Below are positions 7,808 to 16,259 of a DNA stretch of 64,000 nucleotides, in pieces. The position numbers and the translations under genes are program-made. Numbering within the stretch: position 1 is the stretch's first letter; every line of letters begins with the position of its first letter. The stretch lies in NCBI RefSeq assembly GCF_024199925.1, contig NZ_JANADR010000001.1, positions 62,001 to 126,000 of the forward strand. The letters run 5' to 3'. The notes below the pieces were generated by a model. That model made no database searches. It had not been told where the DNA came from and saw nothing but the letters and a program-made list of their open reading frames with translations. This stretch comes from Bradyrhizobium sp. CCGUVB1N3. Its GTDB lineage: Bacteria > Pseudomonadota > Alphaproteobacteria > Rhizobiales > Xanthobacteraceae.

Positions 7808-9010
7808 ATGCCTGAACTTGCGAACCGCCTCAAAACCGTAAAAGTGTCCGCCTCGGCGGCGATGACGGACAAGGCGCGTGAGCTGCGCGATGCAGGCGTC
7901 AAGATCGTCAGCCTGTCGTCCGGCGAGCCTGATTTCCCGACGCCTCCGCATGCCATCGATGCCGCGCATCGGGCGGCGCTGGCGGGAGACACCAAATATC
8001 CGGCGATGCCCGGGACAGTGGCCCTGAGAACCGCGGTCCAGCGCAAGTTCAAGCGTGAGAACAATCTCGAATATGCCCTTGATGAAATCCTGATCGCCAA
8101 CGGGGGCAAGCAGATCATCTTCAACGCGCTGTTCGCCACCTGCAATCCCGGCGACGAGGTGGTCATTCCGGCGCCGGGCTGGATCACCTACGCGGACATC
8201 GTTCTCCTCGCCGAAGCGACGCCGGTTTCGGTGCCGTGCCCGGAGAACAACCAGTTCAAGCTTCGGCCGGCGGATCTCGAGGCTGCGATCACGCCACAGA
8301 CCAAGTGGCTGATCCTGAATTTCCCGAACAACCCGACTGGCGCCGCCTGCTCGCGCGCCGAGATGCGCGCGATCGCAGACGTCATGCTGAAGCATCCTGA
8401 TGTCTGGATCCTCACCGACGACATCTATGAACACCTCACCTATGACGGCTTCGAGTTCTGCACGATCGCGGAGGTGGAGCCGAGGCTGAAGGATCGCGTC
8501 GTAACGGTAAACGGTGCTTCCAAGGCCTACGCCATGACGGGATGGCGCGTCGGCTATTGCGGTGGCCCCAAAAGCTTGATTGCCGCCATGAACAACGTTC
8601 ACGGTCAGGCGACGGGCGGCATCTGCACGCTGAGCCAGGCGGCCGCCGTGGCGGTTCTGGATGGTCCTCAGGACTATCTGAAAGAGCGGGCCGATATCTA
8701 TCGCGACAGGCGCGATCTGGTGGTCTCGCTCCTCAGTCAGATCCCCGGGATCACCTGCCACAAGCCGCAGGGCGCATTCTACGTGTTCCCGAACATCGCC
8801 GGTTGCATTGGCAAGACGTCCAAGGGAGGACGGCGGCTGGACACCGACGCCGACTTCATTTCGGCTCTTCTGGAAGAGCAGTACGTCGCCGCTGTTCATG
8901 GCGGCGCTTATGGAATGAGCCCGTATTTCCGGATCTCCTACGCGACCGATATCGAGACACTGAAGGAGGGCTGCCGGCGCATCGCGAGCTTCTGCGAAGG
9001 CTTGCGTTGA
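7808..9010 (+). CDS. Class I/II PLP-dependent aminotransferase (AspC-like)
   Basis: A 400-residue fold-type I aminotransferase. The N-terminal part has the substrate loop SLSSGEPDFPTPPH, followed by NGGKQIIFNALF (PLP phosphate region), LNFPNNPTGA and DDIYEHLTYDG. The Schiff-base lysine is Lys239 in NGASKAYAMTGWRVGY, and the C-terminal FRISYAT carries the carboxylate-binding Arg. Motifs match the aspartate/prephenate aminotransferase group common in alphaproteobacteria. It starts two bases after the SDR stop, so an imported amino compound may be transaminated and reduced in the same pathway. The substrate cannot be read from sequence. Confidence 0.9.
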   Translation: MPELANRLKTVKVSASAAMTDKARELRDAGVKIVSLSSGEPDFPTPPHAIDAAHRAALAGDTKYPAMPGTVALRTAVQRKFKRENNLEYALDEILIANGGKQIIFNALFATCNPGDEVVIPAPGWITYADIVLLAEATPVSVPCPENNQFKLRPADLEAAITPQTKWLILNFPNNPTGAACSRAEMRAIADVMLKHPDVWILTDDIYEHLTYDGFEFCTIAEVEPRLKDRVVTVNGASKAYAMTGWRVGYCGGPKSLIAAMNNVHGQATGGICTLSQAAAVAVLDGPQDYLKERADIYRDRRDLVVSLLSQIPGITCHKPQGAFYVFPNIAGCIGKTSKGGRRLDTDADFISALLEEQYVAAVHGGAYGMSPYFRISYATDIETLKEGCRRIASFCEGLR

Positions 9011-9133
9011 GGGAAGGTATGGAAGAGCCGGCCCGGTGACCGAAGTTCAGGCACAGGATGCCACACCCATTGTCATAACCGTTTGCAATGCCCCTAAACG
9101 GAGACAATCTTGGCCCTGAAGGGTTCCCGTGTC

Positions 9134-9146
9134 TAAGCTTTGCTTA
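9134..9146. promoter_or_regulatory. TAAGC-N3-GCTTA dyad upstream of the ABC importer genes
   Basis: TAAGC-TTT-GCTTA is a perfect 5+5 inverted repeat in the 180-base gap between the aminotransferase and permease genes, 45 bases before the ATG at 9191. The gap suggests an internal promoter, and the dyad is a candidate operator. I see no clear -35/-10 pair. Confidence 0.3.
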
Positions 9147-9190
9147 AAGAGGGGTAGATCTTGGGATCGCGCAGTCGGGGACGGCCAGCA

Positions 9191-10114
9191 ATGACCAGCG
9201 ACGATGCGGTGGCTGTTGTAGGTGCCCCACCGGAGACCCGACAGGGATCGCGGTGGCGCCTGAACTTGCCCGCCGGGCTGCTCGCGCTCCCGATGCTGGC
9301 CTTCCTGGCCTATTTCTTCTTCTATCCGGCAATAAGGCTGCTGTTCTCGAGTATTCAAACCCAGAACAGCCAGGGCATTATCGGGCCTCCTTTCACGCTC
9401 GCGCACTACGCAAGGCTCATTGATGTCGAGCTCTATGCGCGCGTGTTCTGGACGACGCTGAGGATCAGCCTGATCACGTCGGCCCTTGCGACGTTATTGG
9501 CCTATCCGGTTGCGCTGGTCATGGTGAAGAGCCGCCCCCTCGTTACGCGGATTATCACGCTCATCGTCATCGCGCCGCTGGTCGTCAGCGTCGTCGTGCG
9601 TGGCTACGGGTGGCAGTTGATCCTGGCGAACGGCCCGAAGGGGATGTTGAACTGGATCCTGATGACGCTGCACATCGTCGATGGGCCGGTATCGGTCCTC
9701 TATACCGAGAAGGCCGTGGTCATCGGCTCGCTGCATGTGTTCTTTCCGATGATGGTCCTGCCGCTGGCATCCGCGCTCGGCAAGATCGATCGCAATCTGG
9801 AGGATGCGGCCCGCGTTCTCGGCGCGCCGTGGTGGAAAGTCTTCCTGCGGGTGACGCTGCCGTTGAGCATGCCCGGTTTCGTGGCGGGTTTCACCCTGGT
9901 GTTCTCGCTGACGGCCGGTTCCTTCGTCATCCCCGCCATCCTGGGAGGGGCCTCCGCGATCATGCTGGGCAATCTGATCGAGCAGCAGATTTTCGTCGTG
10001 TACGACTGGCCGTTCGGCGCCGCGATCGCCGTGGTCCTGGTCGGCGTTGTCTTCGCGGTCAATGGTTTCTCGATGTGGCTTCTCGAGGGCCGCCGTCTCC
10101 GGAGGCCGAGCTGA
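9191..10114 (+). CDS. ABC transporter permease, polyamine-type (PotB-like)
   Basis: A 307-residue inner-membrane permease with about six hydrophobic segments, the first at LLALPMLAFLAYFFFYPAI. The EAA loop that contacts the ATPase reads LEDAARVLGAPWWKVFLRVTLPLSMPG. The N-terminal tail is cytoplasmic. The system order permease-permease-binding protein-ATPase and the PotD-like binding protein place it in the spermidine/putrescine-type family, which also imports opine-like and other amino compounds. ATG 9191 is preferred; an in-frame TTG at 9161 would add ten Arg/Gly-rich residues. It overlaps the next permease gene by one base (TGATG). Confidence 0.9.
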   Translation: MTSDDAVAVVGAPPETRQGSRWRLNLPAGLLALPMLAFLAYFFFYPAIRLLFSSIQTQNSQGIIGPPFTLAHYARLIDVELYARVFWTTLRISLITSALATLLAYPVALVMVKSRPLVTRIITLIVIAPLVVSVVVRGYGWQLILANGPKGMLNWILMTLHIVDGPVSVLYTEKAVVIGSLHVFFPMMVLPLASALGKIDRNLEDAARVLGAPWWKVFLRVTLPLSMPGFVAGFTLVFSLTAGSFVIPAILGGASAIMLGNLIEQQIFVVYDWPFGAAIAVVLVGVVFAVNGFSMWLLEGRRLRRPS

Positions 10115-10917
10115 TGGACGAGCACTTTTCCGGATTTGGCGCATATGTGCTCTACGCGATCACGACCGCGATGATGATCTTCATCATGGCGCCGCTGCTT
10201 CTCGTCATGGCGGTGTCGGTTTCCGACTCCTACTTCGTGACGTTTCCGCCCCAGGGTTTTACGCTCAAATGGTATTTCAAGGTCCTCGGGGATCGTGACT
10301 TCCTGGAAGCGATGCGGCTGAGCATCCTGCTCGCGCTCGGCACGACGGCGGGCTCGCTGCTGCTCGGTGTGCCGGCGTCGTTTGCGCTGGTGCGCGGAAA
10401 TTTCTTTGGCCTGGCGGCCATCAAGGGCTTCCTGCTTTCGCCATTGATTTTCCCCGCCCTGGTGACCGGCCTTGCGCTGCTCCAGGTCCTCACCAAGCTC
10501 GGCTCGCAGGATGCGAGGCTGAACCTGTTGATCGGGCACATTGTCGTAACCTCGCCGTATGTCATCCGGACGGTGGTCACCAGCCTGCAGCTGGTGGACG
10601 AGAACCTGGAGGATGCCGCTCGTACGCTGGGAGCGAACCGGCTGTGGACCTTCTGGCGTGTGACGCTGCCGCAGATCGCATCCGGGGTTGCCGCCGGCGG
10701 ACTGTTCGCCTTCATGGTGTCCTTTGACAATTATCCGGTCACGATGTGGCTCGCCAATTCCGAGTACTCGCCGGTGCCGCTCGTGCTGATGCGGCAACTC
10801 GTCAACGTGTTTGATCCTTCCGTGCCCGCGATGTCGACGATCATCATCCTGATGGCGATGGTCGGCGTCCTGCTTCTGGAAAAGTTGGTAGGCCTTCGCC
10901 GCGCGTTGGCTGCCTGA
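10114..10917 (+). CDS. ABC transporter permease, polyamine-type (PotC-like)
   Basis: A 267-residue permease with about six membrane spans (for example AITTAMMIFIMAPLLLVMAV). Its EAA loop, LEDAARTLGANRLWTFWRVTLPQI, is the contact to the ATPase coupling site. The start ATG overlaps the stop of the first permease (TGATG), so the two subunits are made together. It should form the heterodimeric channel with the 9191 gene, driven by the ATPase at 12021. Confidence 0.9.
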   Translation: MDEHFSGFGAYVLYAITTAMMIFIMAPLLLVMAVSVSDSYFVTFPPQGFTLKWYFKVLGDRDFLEAMRLSILLALGTTAGSLLLGVPASFALVRGNFFGLAAIKGFLLSPLIFPALVTGLALLQVLTKLGSQDARLNLLIGHIVVTSPYVIRTVVTSLQLVDENLEDAARTLGANRLWTFWRVTLPQIASGVAAGGLFAFMVSFDNYPVTMWLANSEYSPVPLVLMRQLVNVFDPSVPAMSTIIILMAMVGVLLLEKLVGLRRALAA

Positions 10918-10944
10918 TTTTACTTCGTAGATGGAGATTGAACC

Positions 10945-12009
10945 ATGAGACTGACGCGTAGGACTCTCATCAAGGCCGGTGCATCCGCGGTTGCTTTCCC
11001 GACGATCATTAGCCGGGCGTGGTCACAGGACGCCAAGCAGCTTCATGTCGGCGTCTACAACTCCGCTCTGGGCAAGCTGATCCAGAAGGAGGTCATTCCC
11101 AAGTTCGAGGCCGAGTTCAAGTGTCGCGTCTTTACGATTGAAGGAGCGACGCTCTCCAACATTGCCGCACTCCGCGCGACGCGCGATACGCCACGATACA
11201 GCGTCATGATGATGGATGACGTCGGCATCCCGCAGGCGAAGCAGGAGGGTTTGATCGACAAACTCGATCCCGCCAAGATTCCCAATCTCGGGAAGGTGTA
11301 TCCGCGCTACATCTTCGAGGACGGCTACGGCGTCGGGTTCTCGATCTCGAGTGCGGCGCTGTTCATCAACCCGCAGGTGACGAAACCGATCGAGAGCTAC
11401 GAACAGATCTTTGATGCGAAGTATCGCAAGCAAATTCTCCTGAATACGCCGAAGAACACCCAGAGCGTGCTGATGCTCATCGCCGCGACGTCGCTCGTGA
11501 CGGGCAAGCCGTTCAAGGAGGCCCAGTACCTGGTCGACCAGGGTTGGGACAAGCTGGCGACGCTCAAGCCGAACGTGCTGACGATCTATGACAGCGAGGC
11601 GCAGGTTCTCCAGGTTGCCCAGGGGCAGGCGACGATCGGTGGCATCGAGTACTCGAAAGCCATTTACCCGCACACGGCGAAGGGCATGCCGCTCGACATG
11701 ACGTTCCCCAAGGAGGGTGCGTTCACGGGCATCAACAGCATGACGGTGGTCAAGAATGCGCCCGAACCGGAATTGGGAGCCGCACTCATCAACCGCATTC
11801 TCGAGCCGTCGGTTGCCAAGATGCTCTCCGAGCAGACGCTGAGCGCGCCCTCGGTCAGCGGCATCGACTTCAAGCCGGAGACGGCGAAGTTCCTCGCATA
11901 TCCGGATACCAAGGCGACTGATCTCGGGCTCTTCACTCCGGATTGGAATTTCATCGTGCCGCGCCGAGGCCCCTGGCTGGAGCGCTACAACCAAGTGTTC
12001 ACAAGCTGA
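10945..12009 (+). CDS. Periplasmic solute-binding protein, PotD-like, Tat-exported
   Basis: A 354-residue extracellular binding protein. The N-terminus is a twin-arginine signal (RRTLIKAGASAVAFPTII) with a likely cleavage near SRAWSQ, so it is probably exported folded. The mature part starts LHVGVYNSALGKLI, a type seen in spermidine/putrescine-like binding proteins (family 8 group). It lies 27 bases after the second permease gene and 11 before the ATPase gene. Given the neighbouring pxp and carboxylase genes, the cargo may be an amide, lactam or amino compound rather than a polyamine. Confidence 0.9.
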   Translation: MRLTRRTLIKAGASAVAFPTIISRAWSQDAKQLHVGVYNSALGKLIQKEVIPKFEAEFKCRVFTIEGATLSNIAALRATRDTPRYSVMMMDDVGIPQAKQEGLIDKLDPAKIPNLGKVYPRYIFEDGYGVGFSISSAALFINPQVTKPIESYEQIFDAKYRKQILLNTPKNTQSVLMLIAATSLVTGKPFKEAQYLVDQGWDKLATLKPNVLTIYDSEAQVLQVAQGQATIGGIEYSKAIYPHTAKGMPLDMTFPKEGAFTGINSMTVVKNAPEPELGAALINRILEPSVAKMLSEQTLSAPSVSGIDFKPETAKFLAYPDTKATDLGLFTPDWNFIVPRRGPWLERYNQVFTS

Positions 12010-12020
12010 GGCGGGTAGCC

Positions 12021-13115
12021 ATGAGGTCCTCCGAAGTCAGGCTTGAACGCCTCAGCAAGGAGTATAACCGGACGGTCGCGGTCGATGAGGTATCTCTGAC
12101 GATCGAGCCGGGTCATATGGTTGCCCTGCTCGGTCCGAGCGGGTGCGGGAAAACGACCTGCCTTCGCATGATCGCAGGACTGATCCGCCCGACATCCGGT
12201 GATGTCCTGGTGAACAACGCCAAGATTACCGATGTGCCGGTGCATCGTCGCAACATCGGGATGCTGTTCCAGAACTACGCGTTGTTTCCGCACATGACGA
12301 TCGAGGAGAACATCGCATTCGGCCTGCAGATGCGCGGCATCGGCAAGGCGGAGGCCGCCAAGAAGGTCGCCGCGGCGTTGAGCCTCGTCCAGCTTTCGAA
12401 CTTCGGGAAGCGATATCCTGCCCAGCTCTCGGGTGGCCAGCAGCAGCGCGTCGCGCTGGGACGGGCGCTGGTGATCGAGCCTGCGATGCTGCTGCTCGAT
12501 GAGCCGTTGGGTGCGCTCGACAAGGGGCTTCGCGAAAGCATGCAGGTCGAATTGCGAGCCCTCCAACGGCGACTGGGCCTGACCACCATCATGGTCACGC
12601 ACGACCAGGATGAGGCTCTGACGATGGCCGACAAAATCGTGGTGATGCGGGACGGCAAGCTCGAGCAGGTCGGCTCGGCGACCGAGATCTATCAGCGGCC
12701 GGCCTCTAAATTCGTTGCAAAGTTCATCGGTGCCTCCAACCTGTTCGAGGGCAAGGTCGAGCAGCGCAATGGTGACGGCGCGATCATTCGCGTGTCGCAG
12801 GATCTGAGGCTCCAGGTCGATCAGGTGCCGGCTTCTGCGGCGGACGTGATGGTCTCGATCAGGCCGGAAGCAATCATCGTCGAGGGAGCCGACCAAGACG
12901 GCGCGGTGGATCGGCCCAACAGTGTGGCCGCGCGGATCGATCAGGTCGTCTACCGTGGCTTCGTCAGTCACTATTATCTAAGGACGACGAGCGGCGAGCA
13001 ACTGATTGTGTTCGAGCAAAACCAAACGCAGCAATCGGAGCTCCGCTACGCGGTGGGCCAGCAGGTCGTTGCGCGATGGAACGCACCGAGCAATCACGTG
13101 ATTGCGCGGCATTGA
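12021..13115 (+). CDS. ABC transporter ATP-binding protein, PotA-like
   Basis: A 364-residue ATPase. The nucleotide-binding domain has Walker A GPSGCGKTT, the Q-loop LFQNYALFPHM, signature LSGGQQQR, Walker B MLLLDEP and the H-loop TIMVTHDQDEA. A C-terminal TOBE-type domain (from about residue 270, ATEIYQRPASKFVAKFIG onward) is typical of PotA/MalK/UgpC. It powers the permease pair immediately upstream. ATG 12021 follows the binding-protein stop by 11 bases. Confidence 0.93.
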   Translation: MRSSEVRLERLSKEYNRTVAVDEVSLTIEPGHMVALLGPSGCGKTTCLRMIAGLIRPTSGDVLVNNAKITDVPVHRRNIGMLFQNYALFPHMTIEENIAFGLQMRGIGKAEAAKKVAAALSLVQLSNFGKRYPAQLSGGQQQRVALGRALVIEPAMLLLDEPLGALDKGLRESMQVELRALQRRLGLTTIMVTHDQDEALTMADKIVVMRDGKLEQVGSATEIYQRPASKFVAKFIGASNLFEGKVEQRNGDGAIIRVSQDLRLQVDQVPASAADVMVSIRPEAIIVEGADQDGAVDRPNSVAARIDQVVYRGFVSHYYLRTTSGEQLIVFEQNQTQQSELRYAVGQQVVARWNAPSNHVIARH

Positions 13116-13329
13116 GAGTCGGGGTCGTAAGCCCGAGGACAGTCGGACGGGATAGCGAAGCGCAACTCATGCGCCCGCTGGCGCACGTCGCGGTGCGGCG
13201 GCAGGACATCTCGCCAGCAATCAATATCCCCTATACCCGCAGAGCGACAACGTGTTGGTTCGGCTCGCGCAGGTCATCTAGATTGGGTGTAGCGGCCACA
13301 GCGCCGCGCGTCGATCTCCGGAGCGCTGT

Positions 13330-14025
13330 TTGTCGATCACCCATCGTGTCTCTCCCTTCGTCGGCGTGCTCGAGAAGGATCCAAAGATCAGCCTGATCGG
13401 CACGCTCGCCATGTTGGTGGAGGCGCCGGGGGAGTTCGACCTCGTTCAACAGGGGCGCGTCTGGTCGCTTGCCGACGTGCTTTCGTCCTGGCCCAATGTC
13501 GAAGAGGCCGTTGTGGGCGTGACCAACGTCATGCTCACTTTCGTGCAGCCGCCGGACGACATCGGCGCGCTTGCGGTCGACATCATCGAACTGTGGCATC
13601 GTTTGAGCCCGCGCAGTCCCAATGGCAAGCTGATCGAGATTCCCGTTGTTTACGGCGGCGAGCTTGGCTTCGATCTGCCGGCTGTCGTGGCTCGCTCGGG
13701 GCTGTCGGCGCGGGAAGTGATCAGGATCCACAGTGAGGGCGAATATACCGTCTGTGCGATCGCAAGCTCCCCTGGCTTCGGCTATCTCCATGGCCTCGAT
13801 CCTCGGATATTCATGCCGCGCAAGTCGGTGCCGTCGCTCAACATGCGTGCAGGTTCAGTCACGATCGGCGGCATGCAGACCGGTGTGGCGGTGCTCACGA
13901 GCCCGAACGGCTGGAACGCAATCGGCCGGGCCGAGATGACGATGTTCGATCCCCGCAAGACGCAGCCGTCGCTGATGGCACCTGGCGATCGCGTCAAGTT
14001 CAGAATCGATCGGATCGAACTGTGA
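13330..14025 (+). CDS. pxpB: PxpB-like protein (5-oxoprolinase subunit B / AHS1 / KipI family), copy 1
   Basis: A 231-residue AHS1 (KipI) family protein. With PxpC it resembles the carboxyltransferase half of urea carboxylase and acts with PxpA in ATP-dependent cleavage of 5-oxoproline in other bacteria. Seen here are VTNVMLTF, VYGGELGFDLPAV, SSPGFGYLHGLD, MPRKSVPS and GSVTIGGMQTGV, which are the family blocks. The start is uncertain: TTG 13330 is used, and there is no strong ribosome-binding site. The 214 bases before it hold no other gene I can support. It overlaps pxpC by four bases. A second PxpB is encoded at 17230-17892. Confidence 0.87.
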   Translation: MSITHRVSPFVGVLEKDPKISLIGTLAMLVEAPGEFDLVQQGRVWSLADVLSSWPNVEEAVVGVTNVMLTFVQPPDDIGALAVDIIELWHRLSPRSPNGKLIEIPVVYGGELGFDLPAVVARSGLSAREVIRIHSEGEYTVCAIASSPGFGYLHGLDPRIFMPRKSVPSLNMRAGSVTIGGMQTGVAVLTSPNGWNAIGRAEMTMFDPRKTQPSLMAPGDRVKFRIDRIEL

Positions 14026-14999
14026 TCGAGATCCTGACCAGCCACGCGTTCAACACGATCCAGGACCGCGGCCGCCGTGGCGCGCGCCGCTTCGGTGTGA
14101 GCACGTCGGGCGCCATGGATCCGGTCGCTCTCGAAGCTGGCAACGCGCTTCTCGGCAACGATGGTGACGCCGCAAGCATCGAGGTGCAGACCTTTCCCTT
14201 CCGGCTGCGTTTCAAAGCTGACATCTCGTTTGCGCTCACTGGAGCCGATTGTGATGCAAGGCTGGGGCAGCGAGCCGTTCCGCCCTGGTGGTGCATGCGG
14301 GCGCGGGCAGGCGATATCCTCACGATCGGCTCGCCCAAACGTGGTGCCCGCGTCTATGTCTCGCTCGCTGGAGGCATCGACGTTCCGCCGGTGCTCGGCT
14401 CACGGAGCACGCATCTTCGCGCAGGGTTCGGCGGGTTGGATGGGCGTGCCTTGCAGTCGGGTGACGTCGTGCCGGTTGGGAATCCGCAACGCGAATCCCC
14501 GGGCCGCATCGAGTTTGGTGCCGAGCCACCCGAGATCGCGATCGCGGAGTCCGATCCGGCGGAGGAACGCGTTCTGCGGGTGCGCGTCATCCGTGCCGGA
14601 GAGTACGATCTGTTTTCCGAGGAGATGCAGGGTACGTTCTGGTCGACAAGATGGAAGATCAGCGCGCAGAGCGATCGGGGTGGATATCGGCTTGGCGGAG
14701 CCAACCTGACATTGGCTGCGCCGGTCGAGATGCGGTCACACGGCGTAGTGGCAGGCGTCGTGCAGGTGCCGCCCTCCGGTGAGCCGATCATTCAGATGAG
14801 CGATGCGAATACGGCTGGCGGCTACCCGAAGATGGCCGCCGTGATCCAGGCCGATCTCTGGCGCTTGGGCCAGGCGCGGCCGGGATCATTCATCACCTTC
14901 AGCGAGGTCAGCTATCGGGATGCCGTAGCGGCTATGGCTCCCGTCAGCGACTACATCGGCAGGGTACGCGCGACCGCCGATCTTTATCGAACGCTCTGA
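14022..14999 (+). CDS. pxpC: PxpC-like protein (5-oxoprolinase subunit C / AHS2 / KipA family), copy 1
   Basis: A 325-residue AHS2 family protein starting with GTG inside the PxpB stop (GTGA overlap). Family blocks are IQDRGRRGARRFGVSTSGAMD, ADCDARL, PPWWCMRARAGD, SLAGGIDVPPVLGSRST and the C-terminal QMSDANTAGGYPKMA. The PxpB-PxpC complex resembles the carboxyltransferase domain of urea carboxylase. It is paralogous to the PxpC at 16250-17233, which shares the PPWW and GGIDVPxVLGSRST blocks. Its partner is presumably the adjacent PxpB, but cross-pairing with the other copy cannot be excluded. Confidence 0.9.
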   Translation: MIEILTSHAFNTIQDRGRRGARRFGVSTSGAMDPVALEAGNALLGNDGDAASIEVQTFPFRLRFKADISFALTGADCDARLGQRAVPPWWCMRARAGDILTIGSPKRGARVYVSLAGGIDVPPVLGSRSTHLRAGFGGLDGRALQSGDVVPVGNPQRESPGRIEFGAEPPEIAIAESDPAEERVLRVRVIRAGEYDLFSEEMQGTFWSTRWKISAQSDRGGYRLGGANLTLAAPVEMRSHGVVAGVVQVPPSGEPIIQMSDANTAGGYPKMAAVIQADLWRLGQARPGSFITFSEVSYRDAVAAMAPVSDYIGRVRATADLYRTL

Positions 15000-15038
15000 G
15001 TGGAACTGGGCAACAATCAAAAAAAGGGTGGTTCAGAC

Positions 15039-15806
15039 ATGAAAATCGGCATCAACTCGGACATGGGCGAAGGCTTCGGCAACTATCGCATTTGTGACGA
15101 CGAGGCGCTCATGGGAATCGTCTCCTCCGCCAATGTGGCGTGCGGCTTCCATGCCGGCGACCCCATCATCATGGATCGCACGGTCCGGATGGCAAAGGCC
15201 AAGGGGGTCGAGATCGGCGCGCATCCGGGTCTGCCGGACCTGCTCGGATTTGGCCGCCGCGTGATCCAGATGGATGCGGCCGAGCTCGAGAAGCATATGG
15301 TCTATCAGATCGGCGCGCTCCAGGGGATCGCGGCCAATGCCGGCCACCGCGTGACCCATGTCAGCTTCCATGCGGCGATGGGCAACATGGTGAACGCCGA
15401 TCCGGATATGGCCGCCGTCGTCGCCCGCGCAATCGCAACCATCGATCGAGACTTCATCGTGTTCTCGCAGCCCGACGCCGCGATCGTACACGCCGCCCGC
15501 AAGGTCGGCCTGCGGGTGCTGACGCTCTTTCTGGCGGATCGCGCCTACGACGAGAACGGCCATCTCGTGTCTCGCAAGCTGCCCAATTCGGTCATCACCT
15601 CGTCGGAGGCCGTGGCAGAGCGGGTTCAGAGGTTTCTGGACAGCGGCACGGTGAAGACGATCGAGGGCAAGACGATCAAGGTCGAGGCGCGCTCGATTCT
15701 CATTCACAGCGACACTCCCGGCTCCGTCGATCTGGCGGCCACGGTACGGCGCGTGGTGGAGCAGGGGGGCGGCGAGGTCGCCCCGGCGAAGGTGTTGGTC
15801 AACTAG
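15039..15806 (+). CDS. pxpA: LamB/YcsF family protein, PxpA-like
   Basis: A 255-residue LamB/YcsF family protein, a TIM-barrel-like hydrolase subunit that in PxpABC opens 5-oxoproline. It keeps the N-terminal SDMGEGFGNY, ANVACGFHAGDP and GAHPGLPDLLGFGRR. The block usually read as VKPHGALYN is VSFHAAMGN here, and the usual HGDTPGAV is HSDTPGSV, so the active-site surroundings are altered. ATG 15039 is preferred over the GTG at 15000, which touches the PxpC stop; a purine-rich AAAAAAGGGTGG lies upstream. This last gene of the plus-strand operon faces the minus-strand operon 30 bases away. The function may be an amidase or lactamase step on another substrate. Confidence 0.85.
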   Translation: MKIGINSDMGEGFGNYRICDDEALMGIVSSANVACGFHAGDPIIMDRTVRMAKAKGVEIGAHPGLPDLLGFGRRVIQMDAAELEKHMVYQIGALQGIAANAGHRVTHVSFHAAMGNMVNADPDMAAVVARAIATIDRDFIVFSQPDAAIVHAARKVGLRVLTLFLADRAYDENGHLVSRKLPNSVITSSEAVAERVQRFLDSGTVKTIEGKTIKVEARSILIHSDTPGSVDLAATVRRVVEQGGGEVAPAKVLVN

Positions 15807-15836
15807 GCGGGTTGGCTGGCCTCGCGGGGCCGTCGG

Positions 15837-16259
15837 TCAGGTCGAGCAGGCCTCGACAAGGGGGCGAATCCTGGCGATGGGCGTTCCGTAGCCGACCATC
15901 GCGCCTGTCTCGGCGAGGACAGCATCGAGGATACCCTCGGCGGGAGACAGAACCGGCGCATAGATCAGACCCACCTTGACGAGGCCGACGATCGCGCCGG
16001 CGTGGATCTGTTGGCCGGGCTCGACGAACGGCTTTGTCCGCCAGGGATGCCCGGCGAGGAAATGCCCCGCGACATCAGCCGTCGCGACGACGTGCGGATC
16101 CTGGCGAGGGCTGGATGCTGCGGCAGGCGCCGGCGAAGACGCGCCGGTCTCCACGACGAGTTTCAACGACTGGTCCTTGTCTTCGATCTCGATGGACGCG
16201 ACGCCGTATATCTCCAGGAGCCTGGCCAGGCGTTCGATGTGGGATGCATCTATCGGCAT
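15837..16259 (-). CDS. Atypical biotin-carboxyl-carrier-like protein
   Basis: A 140-residue protein with the architecture of AccB: an N-terminal helix (IERLARLLEIYGVASIEIEDKDQSLKL), a Pro/Ala-rich linker and a C-terminal biotinyl-like barrel (VEPGQQIHAGAIVGLVKVG, then SPAEGILDAVLAETGAMVGYG). The biotinylation motif, normally AMKM or AMKL, reads VKV, with the lysine kept but both methionines lost. It overlaps the PxpC gene (copy 2) by 10 bases and is last in the minus-strand operon. A canonical carrier gene (AMK motif) exists at 19244-19705. It may be a poorly modified, alternatively modified or structural carrier. Confidence 0.75.
   Translation of the reverse strand: MPIDASHIERLARLLEIYGVASIEIEDKDQSLKLVVETGASSPAPAAASSPRQDPHVVATADVAGHFLAGHPWRTKPFVEPGQQIHAGAIVGLVKVGLIYAPVLSPAEGILDAVLAETGAMVGYGTPIARIRPLVEACST

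Noticed and set aside
13116..13329. Possible N-terminal extension of pxpB or small gene in the 214-base gap
   Set aside because: No start with a ribosome-binding site and no family similarity in any frame.
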